A stretch of DNA of 64,000 nucleotides from an uncultured Clostridium sp. (GTDB taxonomy: Bacteria > Bacillota > Clostridia > Lachnospirales > Lachnospiraceae): positions 1 to 64,000 of the forward strand of contig CAMYAO010000007.1 of assembly GCA_947253885.1 (NCBI GenBank), in the 5' to 3' direction. The translations under genes were made by a program, and so were the position numbers. Within the stretch, counting starts at the first letter, position 1. Each line of letters begins with the position of its first letter. The notes under the pieces were generated by a model. That model was not told where the DNA came from, ran no database searches, and was given only the letters and a program-made list of their open reading frames with translations. This document shows positions 8,257 through 16,803 of this stretch, piece after piece.

Positions 8257-8951
8257 GGCTAGTAAAAGAAAAACAAAAGTATTTGTTAATTGGTTTAATA
8301 ATTGGTTGTTTTTTTTCGATTTTACAATATATGGTATATATGTTAACAAGCTATCTGCCGATAGATACTCCTTATGCAGTTTGGATGGAAAGTAATCCCG
8401 ACAATTTGATTTGGAGAGTATTTTTATATTTCGTACCGTTGTTAGCAGGTATAGCAATTGAAACAGTTCAATTCAAAGGCAAAAAAATAGTAAGCGTTTT
8501 TTGTGTAGGAGGGATTATGGTGGTGTTACCGTTTGTCCTGAATGCATATCTGTATTTTATGACGCTTACACAAAGAACAATGCAGATTGAGACCGTAAAG
8601 ATTCAGCGGGTTATTTATAATAATCATAACACTTTGCTGGATTCTTTATATTATAAAAATTCTTTTCTCCATATGATGTTATATCTTTTTATAGCATTTA
8701 TCGTAGGAGGAGTATTGGCGGTTTACTGTTCCGGTTGGCAACAATGGTGTAATAAAAAATGGATTGGAATAGTAATTACTTACGGAACTGTTATTGCAAT
8801 GCATATTTTGCCATGGAAAAGTACTGATATTTTGAATTTTATTAAACAGGTTTCAGAAGAAATATATATTTATCAGATGGTGGGAGTTTTAGGGTGTTTA
8901 TTTATCGCAGCTTTGTTTCTCAATCTAAAGAATAGAAAGCACAACACATAA
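8253..8951 (+). CDS. ABC-2-like membrane permease, last gene of exporter-like operon
   Basis: A 232-residue protein with about six hydrophobic segments. It is a paralogue of the operon's first gene: TPYAVWMESN, PFVLNAYLYFMTLT and NSFLHMMLYLFIAF occur in the same order and spacing. It is translationally coupled to the preceding gene by a 4-bp overlap. A strong terminator follows at 8986. One unit thus starts and ends with members of one permease family, which suggests a duplicated or heteromeric membrane complex. Confidence 0.6.
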   Translation: MRLVKEKQKYLLIGLIIGCFFSILQYMVYMLTSYLPIDTPYAVWMESNPDNLIWRVFLYFVPLLAGIAIETVQFKGKKIVSVFCVGGIMVVLPFVLNAYLYFMTLTQRTMQIETVKIQRVIYNNHNTLLDSLYYKNSFLHMMLYLFIAFIVGGVLAVYCSGWQQWCNKKWIGIVITYGTVIAMHILPWKSTDILNFIKQVSEEIYIYQMVGVLGCLFIAALFLNLKNRKHNT

Positions 8952-8985
8952 AATATCATTTCGGTAAAATGAAAACTTATATAGT

Positions 8986-9020
8986 AAAAGACGGTTTGGA
9001 AAAATTCTGAACCGTCTTTT
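8986..9020 (+). terminator. Rho-independent terminator of the exporter-like operon
   Basis: AAAAGACGGTT (8986-8996) pairs perfectly with AACCGTCTTTT (9010-9020) across a 13-nt loop. Confidence 0.85.
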
Positions 9021-9222
9021 GTAAACTAAAATTATGATGAAGTTTATCTCATAGAATCCGATAGAAGACAGATTTATAAAGATTTTTAATATAACGGATA
9101 ATAAGATTGTACGATCAAATGACCTTATAGGACTACAGTTTCTGTAATGAATATGATAAAATGAACATTAACGTCTTATGATATATAAAAGTATCCTTAT
9201 ATACTGGATATAGGAGGAAAAA

Positions 9223-9771
9223 ATGCGGATAGGAATGGGCTATGATGTACATCGTCTGGTTTCAGATCGAAAATTAATATTAGGAGGCATAGAGATTCCT
9301 CATGAATTGGGGCTTTTAGGACATTCTGATGCAGATGTATTACTACATGCGATCATGGATTCATTATTGGGAGCAGCCGGTTTAGGAGATATCGGAACAC
9401 ATTTCCCTGATACGGAGGCTGTCTATAAAGATGCTTCATCTGTTGATTTGCTGGTCAAAGTAAGGGATATGGTGGAAGATTCCGGTTATATTATTTCCAA
9501 TATAGATGCCACTGTTATTGCACAGCGTCCTAAAATCCGTCCTTACATTTCCGATATGGAATCTTTGATAGCGGATACACTTGGAATAGAGAAAAGCCAA
9601 ATTAATATTAAAGCCACTACAGAGGAGCAGTTGGGATTTACGGGAAGAGAAGAAGGGATCGCAAGTAATGCGATCTGTTTATTAGAATCGATATATGACA
9701 ACAACATGGTAGTAGCAGACAGTGGGGGTGGTTGCAGAGGCTGTTCCGGCTGCGGTTCACATCAGGAATAG
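9223..9771 (+). CDS. ispF: 2-C-methyl-D-erythritol 2,4-cyclodiphosphate synthase
   Basis: IspF catalyses the fifth step of the MEP isoprenoid pathway, releasing CMP to form the cyclic diphosphate. GMGYDVHR (residues 4-11) carries the Asp and His metal ligands, GHSDAD the third ligand, and GDIGTHFPDT the substrate loop. TAGGAGG precedes the ATG. The family is usually near 157-160 residues; this one has 182 because of a C-terminal tail of about 24 residues rich in Gly and Cys that contains CRGCSGCG. The tail is unusual and might bind a metal. Other MEP-pathway genes (ispA, dxs) lie about 12 kb downstream. Confidence 0.95.
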   Translation: MRIGMGYDVHRLVSDRKLILGGIEIPHELGLLGHSDADVLLHAIMDSLLGAAGLGDIGTHFPDTEAVYKDASSVDLLVKVRDMVEDSGYIISNIDATVIAQRPKIRPYISDMESLIADTLGIEKSQINIKATTEEQLGFTGREEGIASNAICLLESIYDNNMVVADSGGGCRGCSGCGSHQE

Positions 9772-9784
9772 AGAGGTGGATAAA

Positions 9785-10876
9785 ATGGATTTTCAGGAAA
9801 TTATGAATCAATTTCAGATTGAAGGAAAAGTTACAGAAGTTTCCGCCTTGGGACAGGGAACGGTTAATCATACTTATCAGGTTATCTGCGGTCAGGTTTC
9901 TTATGTGCTTCAGGAAATCAACCATGTGCTCTTTAAGTATCCGATTGAAGTGATGAATAACCTGTTTTTGGTAACAGAATATCTCAGAGAGAAGATTGAA
10001 AGCGATGGAGGAAATCCCGACAGAGAGACTCTGACTTTCATCCGAACCAAGGATGAGAATCAATTACTGCAAACTCAGGAAGGAAGTTATTTCCGGCTAT
10101 ATAAAATGGTAGAAGACGGTTTGGAAATGGAACGTCCGGAGACAGCAGAAGAGGCTTATCAGGCAGCGGCGGTATTAGGAAAATTTCAGCATCGTATGGT
10201 GGGATTTGATGCTGCTTTGCTGTCCTATACATTTCCTCAAATGCATCAGTTTAAAACAGCAATTCGCCATTTATTAGATGCAGTTCGAGCAGATATCTGC
10301 TCCAGGACATCTGATTGCCAGGAACAAATACGTTTTGTATTAAACCGTTCCGAAAAACTCTATAAAATCGAAGAGGCTGTTGCAAACGGGCAGATTCCGA
10401 AGCGTGTTACCCATAATGACCCCGGGTATGACAATGTTTTAATAGATGAGGTTACGAAAGAGGCAATTTGTATGATTGATTTGGATACATTAATGCCCGG
10501 AGCCTCTATTTATGATTTCGGGGCTGCTGTTCGTATCGGAGCGGCATCAGAGCCGGAGTATGTTACAGATGGAGATGTCTATCTGGATTTGGAGAAATAT
10601 CGTGCATATCTGGAAGGGTATCTGTCATATATGGGCACACATTTAAATGAACAGGAAAAGGATCTGCTTGGATATTCCGTTTGGGTAATGACAATGGAAA
10701 AGGGAATTCATTATTTGACGGAGTATTTGAGCGGAGATCGAAATATCACAGATTTTTCTAATGAAAAACAAAATCTTTTTTGTGCAGTTAATCAGTTTTT
10801 CCTTGTGCTGGATATGGAGGAAAAAGAAGAAGAGATGAGTCAAATTCTAAAAGAAGTACGTATGAATACTATTTAA
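9785..10876 (+). CDS. APH-fold sugar kinase, N-acetylhexosamine 1-kinase (NahK)-like
   Basis: A 363-residue aminoglycoside-phosphotransferase-fold kinase. The N-terminal GQGTVNHTYQV and YVLQEINHVLF blocks, the catalytic THNDPGYDNVLID (His210, Asn211, Asp212) and the metal motif MIDLDTLMPG (Asp232/Asp234) match NahK-type anomeric sugar kinases as I recall them. Such enzymes phosphorylate N-acetylhexosamines at C1, often in mucin-glycan salvage. No glycosidase or nucleotidyltransferase is beside it here, so the substrate is open. The start at 9785 follows GAGAGGTG; it lies 13 bp after ispF and 14 bp before cysS, suggesting one transcript. Confidence 0.75.
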   Translation: MDFQEIMNQFQIEGKVTEVSALGQGTVNHTYQVICGQVSYVLQEINHVLFKYPIEVMNNLFLVTEYLREKIESDGGNPDRETLTFIRTKDENQLLQTQEGSYFRLYKMVEDGLEMERPETAEEAYQAAAVLGKFQHRMVGFDAALLSYTFPQMHQFKTAIRHLLDAVRADICSRTSDCQEQIRFVLNRSEKLYKIEEAVANGQIPKRVTHNDPGYDNVLIDEVTKEAICMIDLDTLMPGASIYDFGAAVRIGAASEPEYVTDGDVYLDLEKYRAYLEGYLSYMGTHLNEQEKDLLGYSVWVMTMEKGIHYLTEYLSGDRNITDFSNEKQNLFCAVNQFFLVLDMEEKEEEMSQILKEVRMNTI

Positions 10877-10890
10877 GGAGAAAATAGAGA

Positions 10891-12294
10891 ATGAAGGTTT
10901 ATAATACATTATCGAAAGAAAAAGAAGAGTTTATGCCGATAGAAGAGGGAAAAGTCAGGATGTATGTTTGCGGTCCGACGGTATACAATCTGATTCATAT
11001 CGGGAATGCTCGTCCTATGATTGTTTTTGACAGTGTACGGCGTTACTTGGAATACAAAGGCTATCAGGTAGAATTTGTCTCAAATTTTACAGATGTAGAT
11101 GATAAAATTATAAAAAAAGCACTGGAAGAGGGAACTACGGCAGAAGAGGTAGCATCTCGTTATATTGCAGAATGTAAGAAAGATATGGCAGATATGAATG
11201 TAAAGCCTGCCACTTATAATCCGCTTGCAACAGAAGAAATCAATGGAATGATTGAGATGATCCAATCTCTTATAGAAAAAGGACATGCTTATGTGGTAGC
11301 GGATGGCACTGTATATTTCAGAACAAGAAGCTTTCCGGGATACGGAAAGCTTTCTCATAAAAAAATTGATGATTTGGAGGGTGGACATCGGGATATCAAG
11401 GTGACGGGAGACTTAAAAGAAGATCCTCTGGATTTTGTATTATGGAAACCGAAAAAAGATGGAGAACCGTATTGGGAGTCTCCATGGTGTCAGGGACGCC
11501 CGGGATGGCATATAGAGTGTTCGGTTATGTGCAAAGGACATCTCGGGAAACAGATTGATATCCATGCAGGTGGGGAAGATCTTATTTTTCCACATCATGA
11601 AAATGAGATCGCACAGTCTGAAGCGGCAAATGGAGTTCCGTTTGCGAAGTATTGGCTACATAATGCATTTTTAAATATTAATAACCATAAAATGTCCAAG
11701 TCTGCCGGTAATTTTTTTACGGTAAGAGATATTGCAAAGAAGTATGATCTGCAGGTATTAAGATTTTTTATGTTGAGTGCACACTATAGAAGTCCGTTGA
11801 ATTTCAGTGATGAGCTCATGGAGTCTGCAAAAAGCGGTTTGGATCGTATCTTGACTGCGGCAAAACGGTTGCGGGATCTTCAGGAGAAGGCAACCGGTGA
11901 GATGTCCGATATTGAGCATGTACTGTTTGAAAAGACCGATCTCTATGTAAAAAAATATGAGACGGCAATGGAAGATGATTTTAATACAGCAGATGCGATT
12001 GCAGCATTGTTTGAATACGTAAAGTTTTGTAATACAAACACAGATGCACAATCTTCCCCTTGCTATCTGGAAAACCTATACAAGAGATTTGAACATTTAA
12101 GTGAGGTTCTCGGATTGATTTTGGAAAAAGAAGAGGAAGGGATTGACGGAGAGATTGAAGCATTGATTGAACAGCGTCAGCTTGCCAGAAAAAATAAGGA
12201 TTTTGCAAAAGCAGATGAAATCAGAGATAGACTTCTGACAATGGGGATTGAACTGAAGGATACGAGAGAAGGAGTGATATGGAAACGAGTATAG
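10891..12294 (+). CDS. cysS: cysteinyl-tRNA synthetase
   Basis: Class I synthetase that charges tRNA-Cys. HIGN (residues 36-39) is the HIGH motif, KMSKS lies at 267-271, and the zinc ligands are visible as Cys27 and the CSVMC and GGEDLIFPHHENE regions. The length of 467 residues is normal. AAGGAG precedes the ATG. The last 16 bp overlap mrnC, the usual cysS-mrnC-rlmB arrangement of Firmicutes. Confidence 0.97.
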   Translation: MKVYNTLSKEKEEFMPIEEGKVRMYVCGPTVYNLIHIGNARPMIVFDSVRRYLEYKGYQVEFVSNFTDVDDKIIKKALEEGTTAEEVASRYIAECKKDMADMNVKPATYNPLATEEINGMIEMIQSLIEKGHAYVVADGTVYFRTRSFPGYGKLSHKKIDDLEGGHRDIKVTGDLKEDPLDFVLWKPKKDGEPYWESPWCQGRPGWHIECSVMCKGHLGKQIDIHAGGEDLIFPHHENEIAQSEAANGVPFAKYWLHNAFLNINNHKMSKSAGNFFTVRDIAKKYDLQVLRFFMLSAHYRSPLNFSDELMESAKSGLDRILTAAKRLRDLQEKATGEMSDIEHVLFEKTDLYVKKYETAMEDDFNTADAIAALFEYVKFCNTNTDAQSSPCYLENLYKRFEHLSEVLGLILEKEEEGIDGEIEALIEQRQLARKNKDFAKADEIRDRLLTMGIELKDTREGVIWKRV

Positions 12295-12737
12295 ACGGAT
12301 ATATTCGGGAAAGCTTTCAGATAAAAAAAAGGCCGATCAATACCTATTCACCATTGGTTCTGGCATATATCGGTGACGGAATTTATGATCTGATTATTCG
12401 GACAAAGGTGGTTGAGGAGGGGAATACAAATGTGAATATGCTTCACCTGATTACCAGCAGTTATGTAAAGGCTTCTGCACAGTCAGAAATGATAGAGGTG
12501 ATTTTACCGCATTTAACAGAAGAAGAGGAAAGCTACTATAAGCGCGGAAGAAATGCAAATTCTCATACGATGGCAAAAAATGCTTCTATGATTGACTACA
12601 GAAAGGCAACCGGATTTGAAGCATTGATGGGTTATCTGTATCTGACCGATCAATTGGATCGAATGATGGAATTGATCCGTATCGGTTTGGAGCACTTTAC
12701 TCCGAAACTTACTAAGAAACATGTGAGGAGAAGATAA
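12279..12737 (+). CDS. mrnC: mini-ribonuclease III
   Basis: A 152-residue RNase III domain without the double-stranded RNA-binding domain, matching MrnC, which matures 23S rRNA ends. LAYIGDGIYDLIIR (about residues 29-42) and a second acidic helix in GFEALMGYLYL (about 113-123) carry the catalytic acidic residues. GAAGGAG lies before the ATG within cysS. The position between cysS and rlmB is conserved in Firmicutes. Confidence 0.93.
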   Translation: METSIDGYIRESFQIKKRPINTYSPLVLAYIGDGIYDLIIRTKVVEEGNTNVNMLHLITSSYVKASAQSEMIEVILPHLTEEEESYYKRGRNANSHTMAKNASMIDYRKATGFEALMGYLYLTDQLDRMMELIRIGLEHFTPKLTKKHVRRR

Positions 12738-12739
12738 AT

Positions 12740-13504
12740 ATGAATCTAATAGAGGAACCTATTGTAGACGGAACCCGTATCGAGGGGAGAAATGCTGTAA
12801 TAGAAGCATTTCGTTCCGGAAAAACGATTGATCGTTTGTATGTGCTGGACGGATGTCAGGACAGTCCGGTACGCACGATTATTCGTGAGGCGAGAAAGCA
12901 TGACTGTCTGATTGATTTTGTCACCAAAGAACGCCTTGATCAGATGTCAGAGACAAAGAAACATCAGGGAGTAATCGCAAGTACCGCTGCTTATTCTTAT
13001 GCAACAGTAGAAGATATCATGGAAACCGCAAAAGAAAAAAATGAAACACCGTTTCTCCTGTTATTAGACGGAATCGAAGATCCGCATAATTTGGGTGCCA
13101 TTATCCGTACTGCAAATCTGGCAGGAGTGCATGGGGTAATTATTCCTAAAAGAAGAGCGGTCGGACTCACTGCAACAGTTGCCAAGGCATCGGCGGGTGC
13201 AATCAATTATACAAAAGTTGCAAAAGTGACAAACTTAACGGCTACTATGAAAGAGTTGAAAAAAGAGGGACTCTGGTTTGTATGTGCCGCAATGGACGGG
13301 GAAACGATGTATCGTCAGAACTTAACCGGGCCGATCTGTCTAGTGATCGGAAATGAGGGGGAGGGTGTAAGCAAACTGGTAAGAGAAAACTGTGATTTTA
13401 CAGCCTCTATACCGATGTTTGGACAAATCGACTCGTTTAATGCCAGTGTAGCAGCCGGAATATTAACGTATGAGATAGTAAGACAGCGCTCTGAAAAACA
13501 ATAG
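12740..13504 (+). CDS. rlmB: 23S rRNA 2'-O-methyltransferase, TrmH/RlmB family
   Basis: A 254-residue SpoU-class methyltransferase: an N-terminal substrate-binding region, then the knotted SAM domain with LDGIEDPHNLGAIIRTAN (motif 1), CLVIGNEGEGVS (motif 2) and IDSFNASVAAG (motif 3). RlmB methylates G2251 of 23S rRNA; the orthologue in this gene order is usually annotated so. It begins 2 bp after mrnC with a GTGAGGAG ribosome site. Confidence 0.92.
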   Translation: MNLIEEPIVDGTRIEGRNAVIEAFRSGKTIDRLYVLDGCQDSPVRTIIREARKHDCLIDFVTKERLDQMSETKKHQGVIASTAAYSYATVEDIMETAKEKNETPFLLLLDGIEDPHNLGAIIRTANLAGVHGVIIPKRRAVGLTATVAKASAGAINYTKVAKVTNLTATMKELKKEGLWFVCAAMDGETMYRQNLTGPICLVIGNEGEGVSKLVRENCDFTASIPMFGQIDSFNASVAAGILTYEIVRQRSEKQ

Positions 13505-13511
13505 GTTCGTA

Positions 13512-14108
13512 ATGACATTTGATAAGATGACCGAAAGAGAACTACTAAACCAATTCAAAAACGGAAATGGTTTAGTAGTTGATTTTATTTTAGATAAATA
13601 TAAGTATCTGGTTCGTAAGCGGGCAAATGCATTGTTTTTGTTCGGCGGAGATACAGAGGATCTGATTCAGGAAGGAATGATCGGACTGTATCATGCCATT
13701 CGAGATTACAGTGAAGAAAAAGGATCTTTTGCGGCATTTGCGGATATATGTATCAGGCGGCAGATCTATAAGACGATCACAGCGGCAAATCGGGAAAAGC
13801 ATAAACCGTTAAATTCCTATATTTCCTTTGATGATCAAAGCAGTAGTTGCATTGATTCGGCAACAGATGAATCGTTTTTATTGAATGGAAATCCGGAACG
13901 GATGGTGGTGGGGCAGGAGATGAAAAGTCTGTTTTTAAAAAAGTTGCTGTTTCAGTTATCTGCATTGGAAAAATCGGTTTTATTTGACTATCTGGAAGGT
14001 TTAACGTATGCGCAAATTGCGGAAAAACAACAAAAAACAGAGAAGACAATAGACAATGCTTTGCAAAGAATCAGAAGAAAAGCACAGTCTATAAAAGAAT
14101 TTTTATAA
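13512..14108 (+). CDS. sigH: RNA polymerase sigma factor, SigH (sigma-30) type
   Basis: A 198-residue sigma-70-family factor with region 2 (DTEDLIQEGMIGLYHAIRDY, about residues 47-66, then CIRRQIY) and region 4 with a helix-turn-helix (LTYAQIAEKQQKTEKTIDNA, about 165-184). The size and location after rlmB match the Firmicute Spo0H/SigH, which drives early sporulation or competence genes. No spore genes are in this window, so its programme here is unknown. The ribosome site before 13512 is poor; an in-frame ATG at 13527 is an alternative start. Confidence 0.88.
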   Translation: MTFDKMTERELLNQFKNGNGLVVDFILDKYKYLVRKRANALFLFGGDTEDLIQEGMIGLYHAIRDYSEEKGSFAAFADICIRRQIYKTITAANREKHKPLNSYISFDDQSSSCIDSATDESFLLNGNPERMVVGQEMKSLFLKKLLFQLSALEKSVLFDYLEGLTYAQIAEKQQKTEKTIDNALQRIRRKAQSIKEFL

Positions 14109-14121
14109 CAGGAGGAATCAT

Positions 14122-15441
14122 ATGAAAATATGGAAAACAGTATTAGCAGGCATTCTGTCAGTATCGATGGGAATTTCTGTTCCGCTGGAAGCAAATGCGG
14201 CGAGATATAAAAAGTTTCGTTATACGCCGGCTTTTGAAAAAATTTCTGCAGAAACAGCTAAATTAGGAGTATCTTATAAAAAAGTTTTAGAAAAAGCAAC
14301 ATCTGTTATTGAAAAAAACGAAGCCTCATCGGTTTCTTATATAGAAAATAAAAGAGGAACTGTTTCTGTCGGCCTTATGAAATGGAAGGGAGAAGAGGCG
14401 AGAAAGCTGCTTCAATATGCGGTATCGCTTCAAAATAAACAGGCATATTCATTATTGGGATCCCGCTTATACAATGAGATTATTCTCGACAGATCATGGA
14501 AAAACAGAACATTTTCCAAAACAGAGATTGGGCAAATAAAAAAATTATTGACAAGCAGCAGTGGGAGACAGGCACAGAAAAGATGGGAACAGTCTGATAT
14601 GACAGGTCTTTTAAATGCAGCTGTAAAATCGGGAATAACAAATGCATCGGCTATTGTTTACTATATGGATATTTCCGTACAAGCAGGGACTGGGCATGCA
14701 CAAAAAGTTTTAAAAACAGCGAGAAAGATTGTAGGATCTTATAAGAAGGTGACGCTCAATACGATGCTGGAATCGGCAATGGTTTACCCTAAAACAATGA
14801 CATATTATAAACGCAGATTTTCCACATACAAAAGCATAAGAAAAACAGGATGGATTTATAAGGCTTCCGGTCAGCTTCAGATTGCAGATCAGAATTCCAC
14901 AAAAAATAATACAAAAGAGGGGATTTGCTGGATTCAAACGAATTTAAATACGATTGCTTCTAAAACGGGTGCATTTCAAAATATAAAAGTTACCGGAATC
15001 AATGATGCCGCAACGAAAAAAGCGGTGTATTCTTTTCAAAAAGCAGCCTCTCTTTCTGCAGACGGAGATGCCGGCTATAAGACATCTGCAAAGATTATAT
15101 ATGTATATTACATGGCGTTTTTAAACGGAACTTCCATTAAACAATATTTGAAATTGCCGAAGTCATCTTCCGGTTCAAAGGAAAAGACTCCTGTCATTTC
15201 AACATATAAGCAGTTTTATAAGGTAAAAGAAAAGACCCCTTCTTTTGATCTGAATGCGAAAAGCACCTTTTCCACACCGGAATTATTCTTTTTTTCTTCT
15301 GATCTCAAAGTTGCAAAAGTAGATAAGACGGGGATTGTTACACCGGTCGGAACGGGAACGGCTAAAATAACGATTCTGCAGCCGGCAGGGAATAAAACAA
15401 CTGCAGTGTGTAAAGTTATAACTGTTGTAGTAGAGAAATAA
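14122..15441 (+). CDS. secreted cell-wall protein: hydrolase-like domain, peptidoglycan-binding domain, Ig-like (Big2) domain
   Basis: A 439-residue exported protein. A signal peptide (about residues 1-26) ends at EANAA. Residues about 40-210 form a helical domain with YIENKRGTVSVGLMKW and a GITNASAIVYYMDI stretch, similar in pattern to phage-lysin/chitosanase-like peptidoglycan hydrolase domains. Residues about 270-335 look like a PG_binding_1 domain (GICWIQTNLNTI, a KKAVYSFQKAA helix, SADGDAGYKT). Residues about 360-439 resemble a bacterial Ig-like Big2 domain (SSDLKVAKVDKTGIVTPVG, GTAKITI). It probably binds and may cut or remodel the cell wall. It follows sigH by 13 bp after AGGAGGA, so it may be co-transcribed with it. 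Confidence 0.75.
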   Translation: MKIWKTVLAGILSVSMGISVPLEANAARYKKFRYTPAFEKISAETAKLGVSYKKVLEKATSVIEKNEASSVSYIENKRGTVSVGLMKWKGEEARKLLQYAVSLQNKQAYSLLGSRLYNEIILDRSWKNRTFSKTEIGQIKKLLTSSSGRQAQKRWEQSDMTGLLNAAVKSGITNASAIVYYMDISVQAGTGHAQKVLKTARKIVGSYKKVTLNTMLESAMVYPKTMTYYKRRFSTYKSIRKTGWIYKASGQLQIADQNSTKNNTKEGICWIQTNLNTIASKTGAFQNIKVTGINDAATKKAVYSFQKAASLSADGDAGYKTSAKIIYVYYMAFLNGTSIKQYLKLPKSSSGSKEKTPVISTYKQFYKVKEKTPSFDLNAKSTFSTPELFFFSSDLKVAKVDKTGIVTPVGTGTAKITILQPAGNKTTAVCKVITVVVEK

Positions 15442-15453
15442 AAGAGAGGACAT

Positions 15454-16371
15454 ATGAATACAAAACAGATTTATACAAGAATCGGAATCGGAATGATTTT
15501 GTATATTGCTTTGCCGTTTTTGATTCAATTGGTATTATATCCGAGTCTATTTCAATTATATCCGGAATTGCGAAGTAATTCTTACATCGTATGGATTCTC
15601 ACAATCGCCCCTATGTATTTAGCAGGGGTTCCGGTATTTTATCTGCTTATAAAAGGAATCAGAAAGCAGCATTTATACCGTCATAGACTTACTGTATTTC
15701 AATTGATGAAGTTTATAACGGTGAGTTTTACCTTTCTTTATATCGGAAGTCTGATCGGTACAGGGCTCACAAAATTGCTGTCATTTTTCACACAGCAGGA
15801 AAGTAGCGGAGGCGTTGCAAATATGATATCACAGAGTGATTTTCCTGCCATGCTGATCTTTGTTGTGATTTTGCCTCCTATAATGGAAGAATTGGTTTTT
15901 CGAAAGTGGCTGTTGGATCGTCTGGTTGTTATGGGAGATAAAATGGCGATTTTTATTTCGGCACTGCTGTTTGGGTTAGTGCATGGAAATTTAAAGCAAT
16001 TCTTTTTTGCATTTTTTATCGGATGTATTTTCGGATATATTTATATAAGAACAGGTAGACTGCGTTATTCCATTCTCATACATCTGATTATCAATTTCTT
16101 CGGCTCTGTAATTGCACAATCTGTTTTAAGAAATATGGGAGAAATAGCGGGTAATATGTCTAAGCTTGTATTGTTGTTATTATATAGCGGAGTTTTACTG
16201 GCTCTATTTATATTGGGGCTTATCACTTTTATATTGGAACGAAAAAAAGTGGTATTAAAAAAAGGTGAATTATCAGAATCCGGAGGAAAAATGCTTGCCT
16301 CCTTTTTCAGTCATCCTGTAATTATTATGATGTTGATCGCAATGGTAATATTATTTATCTATAAGTTTTAA
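15454..16371 (+). CDS. CPBP-family intramembrane metalloprotease
   Basis: A 305-residue protein with about eight hydrophobic segments. The CPBP (Abi/CAAX-protease-like) motifs are complete: MEELVFRKWLLDRL with Glu145-Glu146 and the following Arg, ALLFGLVHGNL carrying the FxxxH motif, and ILIHLIINFFGS with the HxxxN motif. Members cleave membrane substrates or support bacteriocin immunity and processing. It lies 12 bp after the secreted wall protein and probably shares its transcript. The substrate is unknown. Confidence 0.88.
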   Translation: MNTKQIYTRIGIGMILYIALPFLIQLVLYPSLFQLYPELRSNSYIVWILTIAPMYLAGVPVFYLLIKGIRKQHLYRHRLTVFQLMKFITVSFTFLYIGSLIGTGLTKLLSFFTQQESSGGVANMISQSDFPAMLIFVVILPPIMEELVFRKWLLDRLVVMGDKMAIFISALLFGLVHGNLKQFFFAFFIGCIFGYIYIRTGRLRYSILIHLIINFFGSVIAQSVLRNMGEIAGNMSKLVLLLLYSGVLLALFILGLITFILERKKVVLKKGELSESGGKMLASFFSHPVIIMMLIAMVILFIYKF

Positions 16372-16431
16372 AAAATAGATTGACATAGCTTAGCGATATA
16401 TAGTATATTATTTTAGTCAGTTAAATGACAA

Positions 16432-16504
16432 GCTGCTGTGGCACAGATGGTAGCGCACCTCATTGGTAGTGAGGAGGTCACGGGTTCGATTCCCGTCAGT
16501 AGCT
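16432..16504 (+). tRNA. tRNA-Thr (anticodon GGU)
   Basis: A full cloverleaf can be drawn: acceptor GCTGCTG with CAGTAGC (one G-U pair), anticodon stem CCTCA/TGAGG with loop TTGGTAG, and TTCGATT in the T loop. The anticodon reads GGT, decoding ACC/ACU. No CCA is encoded. Confidence 0.95.
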
Positions 16505-16535
16505 TTCTATTATATTTTGATGGAAGGCCTTATAG

Positions 16536-16787
16536 AGATATTGTTGTTACTTTGCAGCAGCTCTTCGTATTTATGATGTATCCGATCAGTATTATATTAA
16601 AGAGATCGCATACTTTATTCCGCCAAATCCGAATAAAACTCTGGAAGAATCTTATTTTCCGGGATTTCCGGGATCTAGAAATGCATGTACGGAAGATGTC
16701 ATTGTAGATGATCGTGGAATTATCTATATAGATGCTTTAGATGATGGATTTTATGTTTTAAAACGTACCGGTGATGCAGACAATTAA
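16536..16787 (+). pseudogene. remnant of a LVIVD-repeat beta-propeller protein (C-terminus only)
   Basis: After an in-frame stop at 16533-16535, a frame runs to TAA at 16785 and reads LRIYDVSDQYYIKEIAYF from 16563, later TEDVIVDDRGIIYIDALDD and FYVLKRTG. The LRIYDVSD and EDV-x-VDDRG-x-IY patterns are typical of LVIVD-repeat surface or periplasmic proteins. There is no start codon, ribosome site or N-terminal part, so only about 75 C-terminal residues remain. It begins about 30 bp after the tRNA-Thr gene. Confidence 0.65.
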
Positions 16788-16803
16788 AAGGCAATATGTA
16801 ACG

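Noticed and set aside
16438..16707. An 89-codon frame running through tRNA-Thr(GGU)
   Set aside because: It covers a complete tRNA and then an out-of-frame part of the LVIVD remnant; no ribosome site and no family-like sequence.
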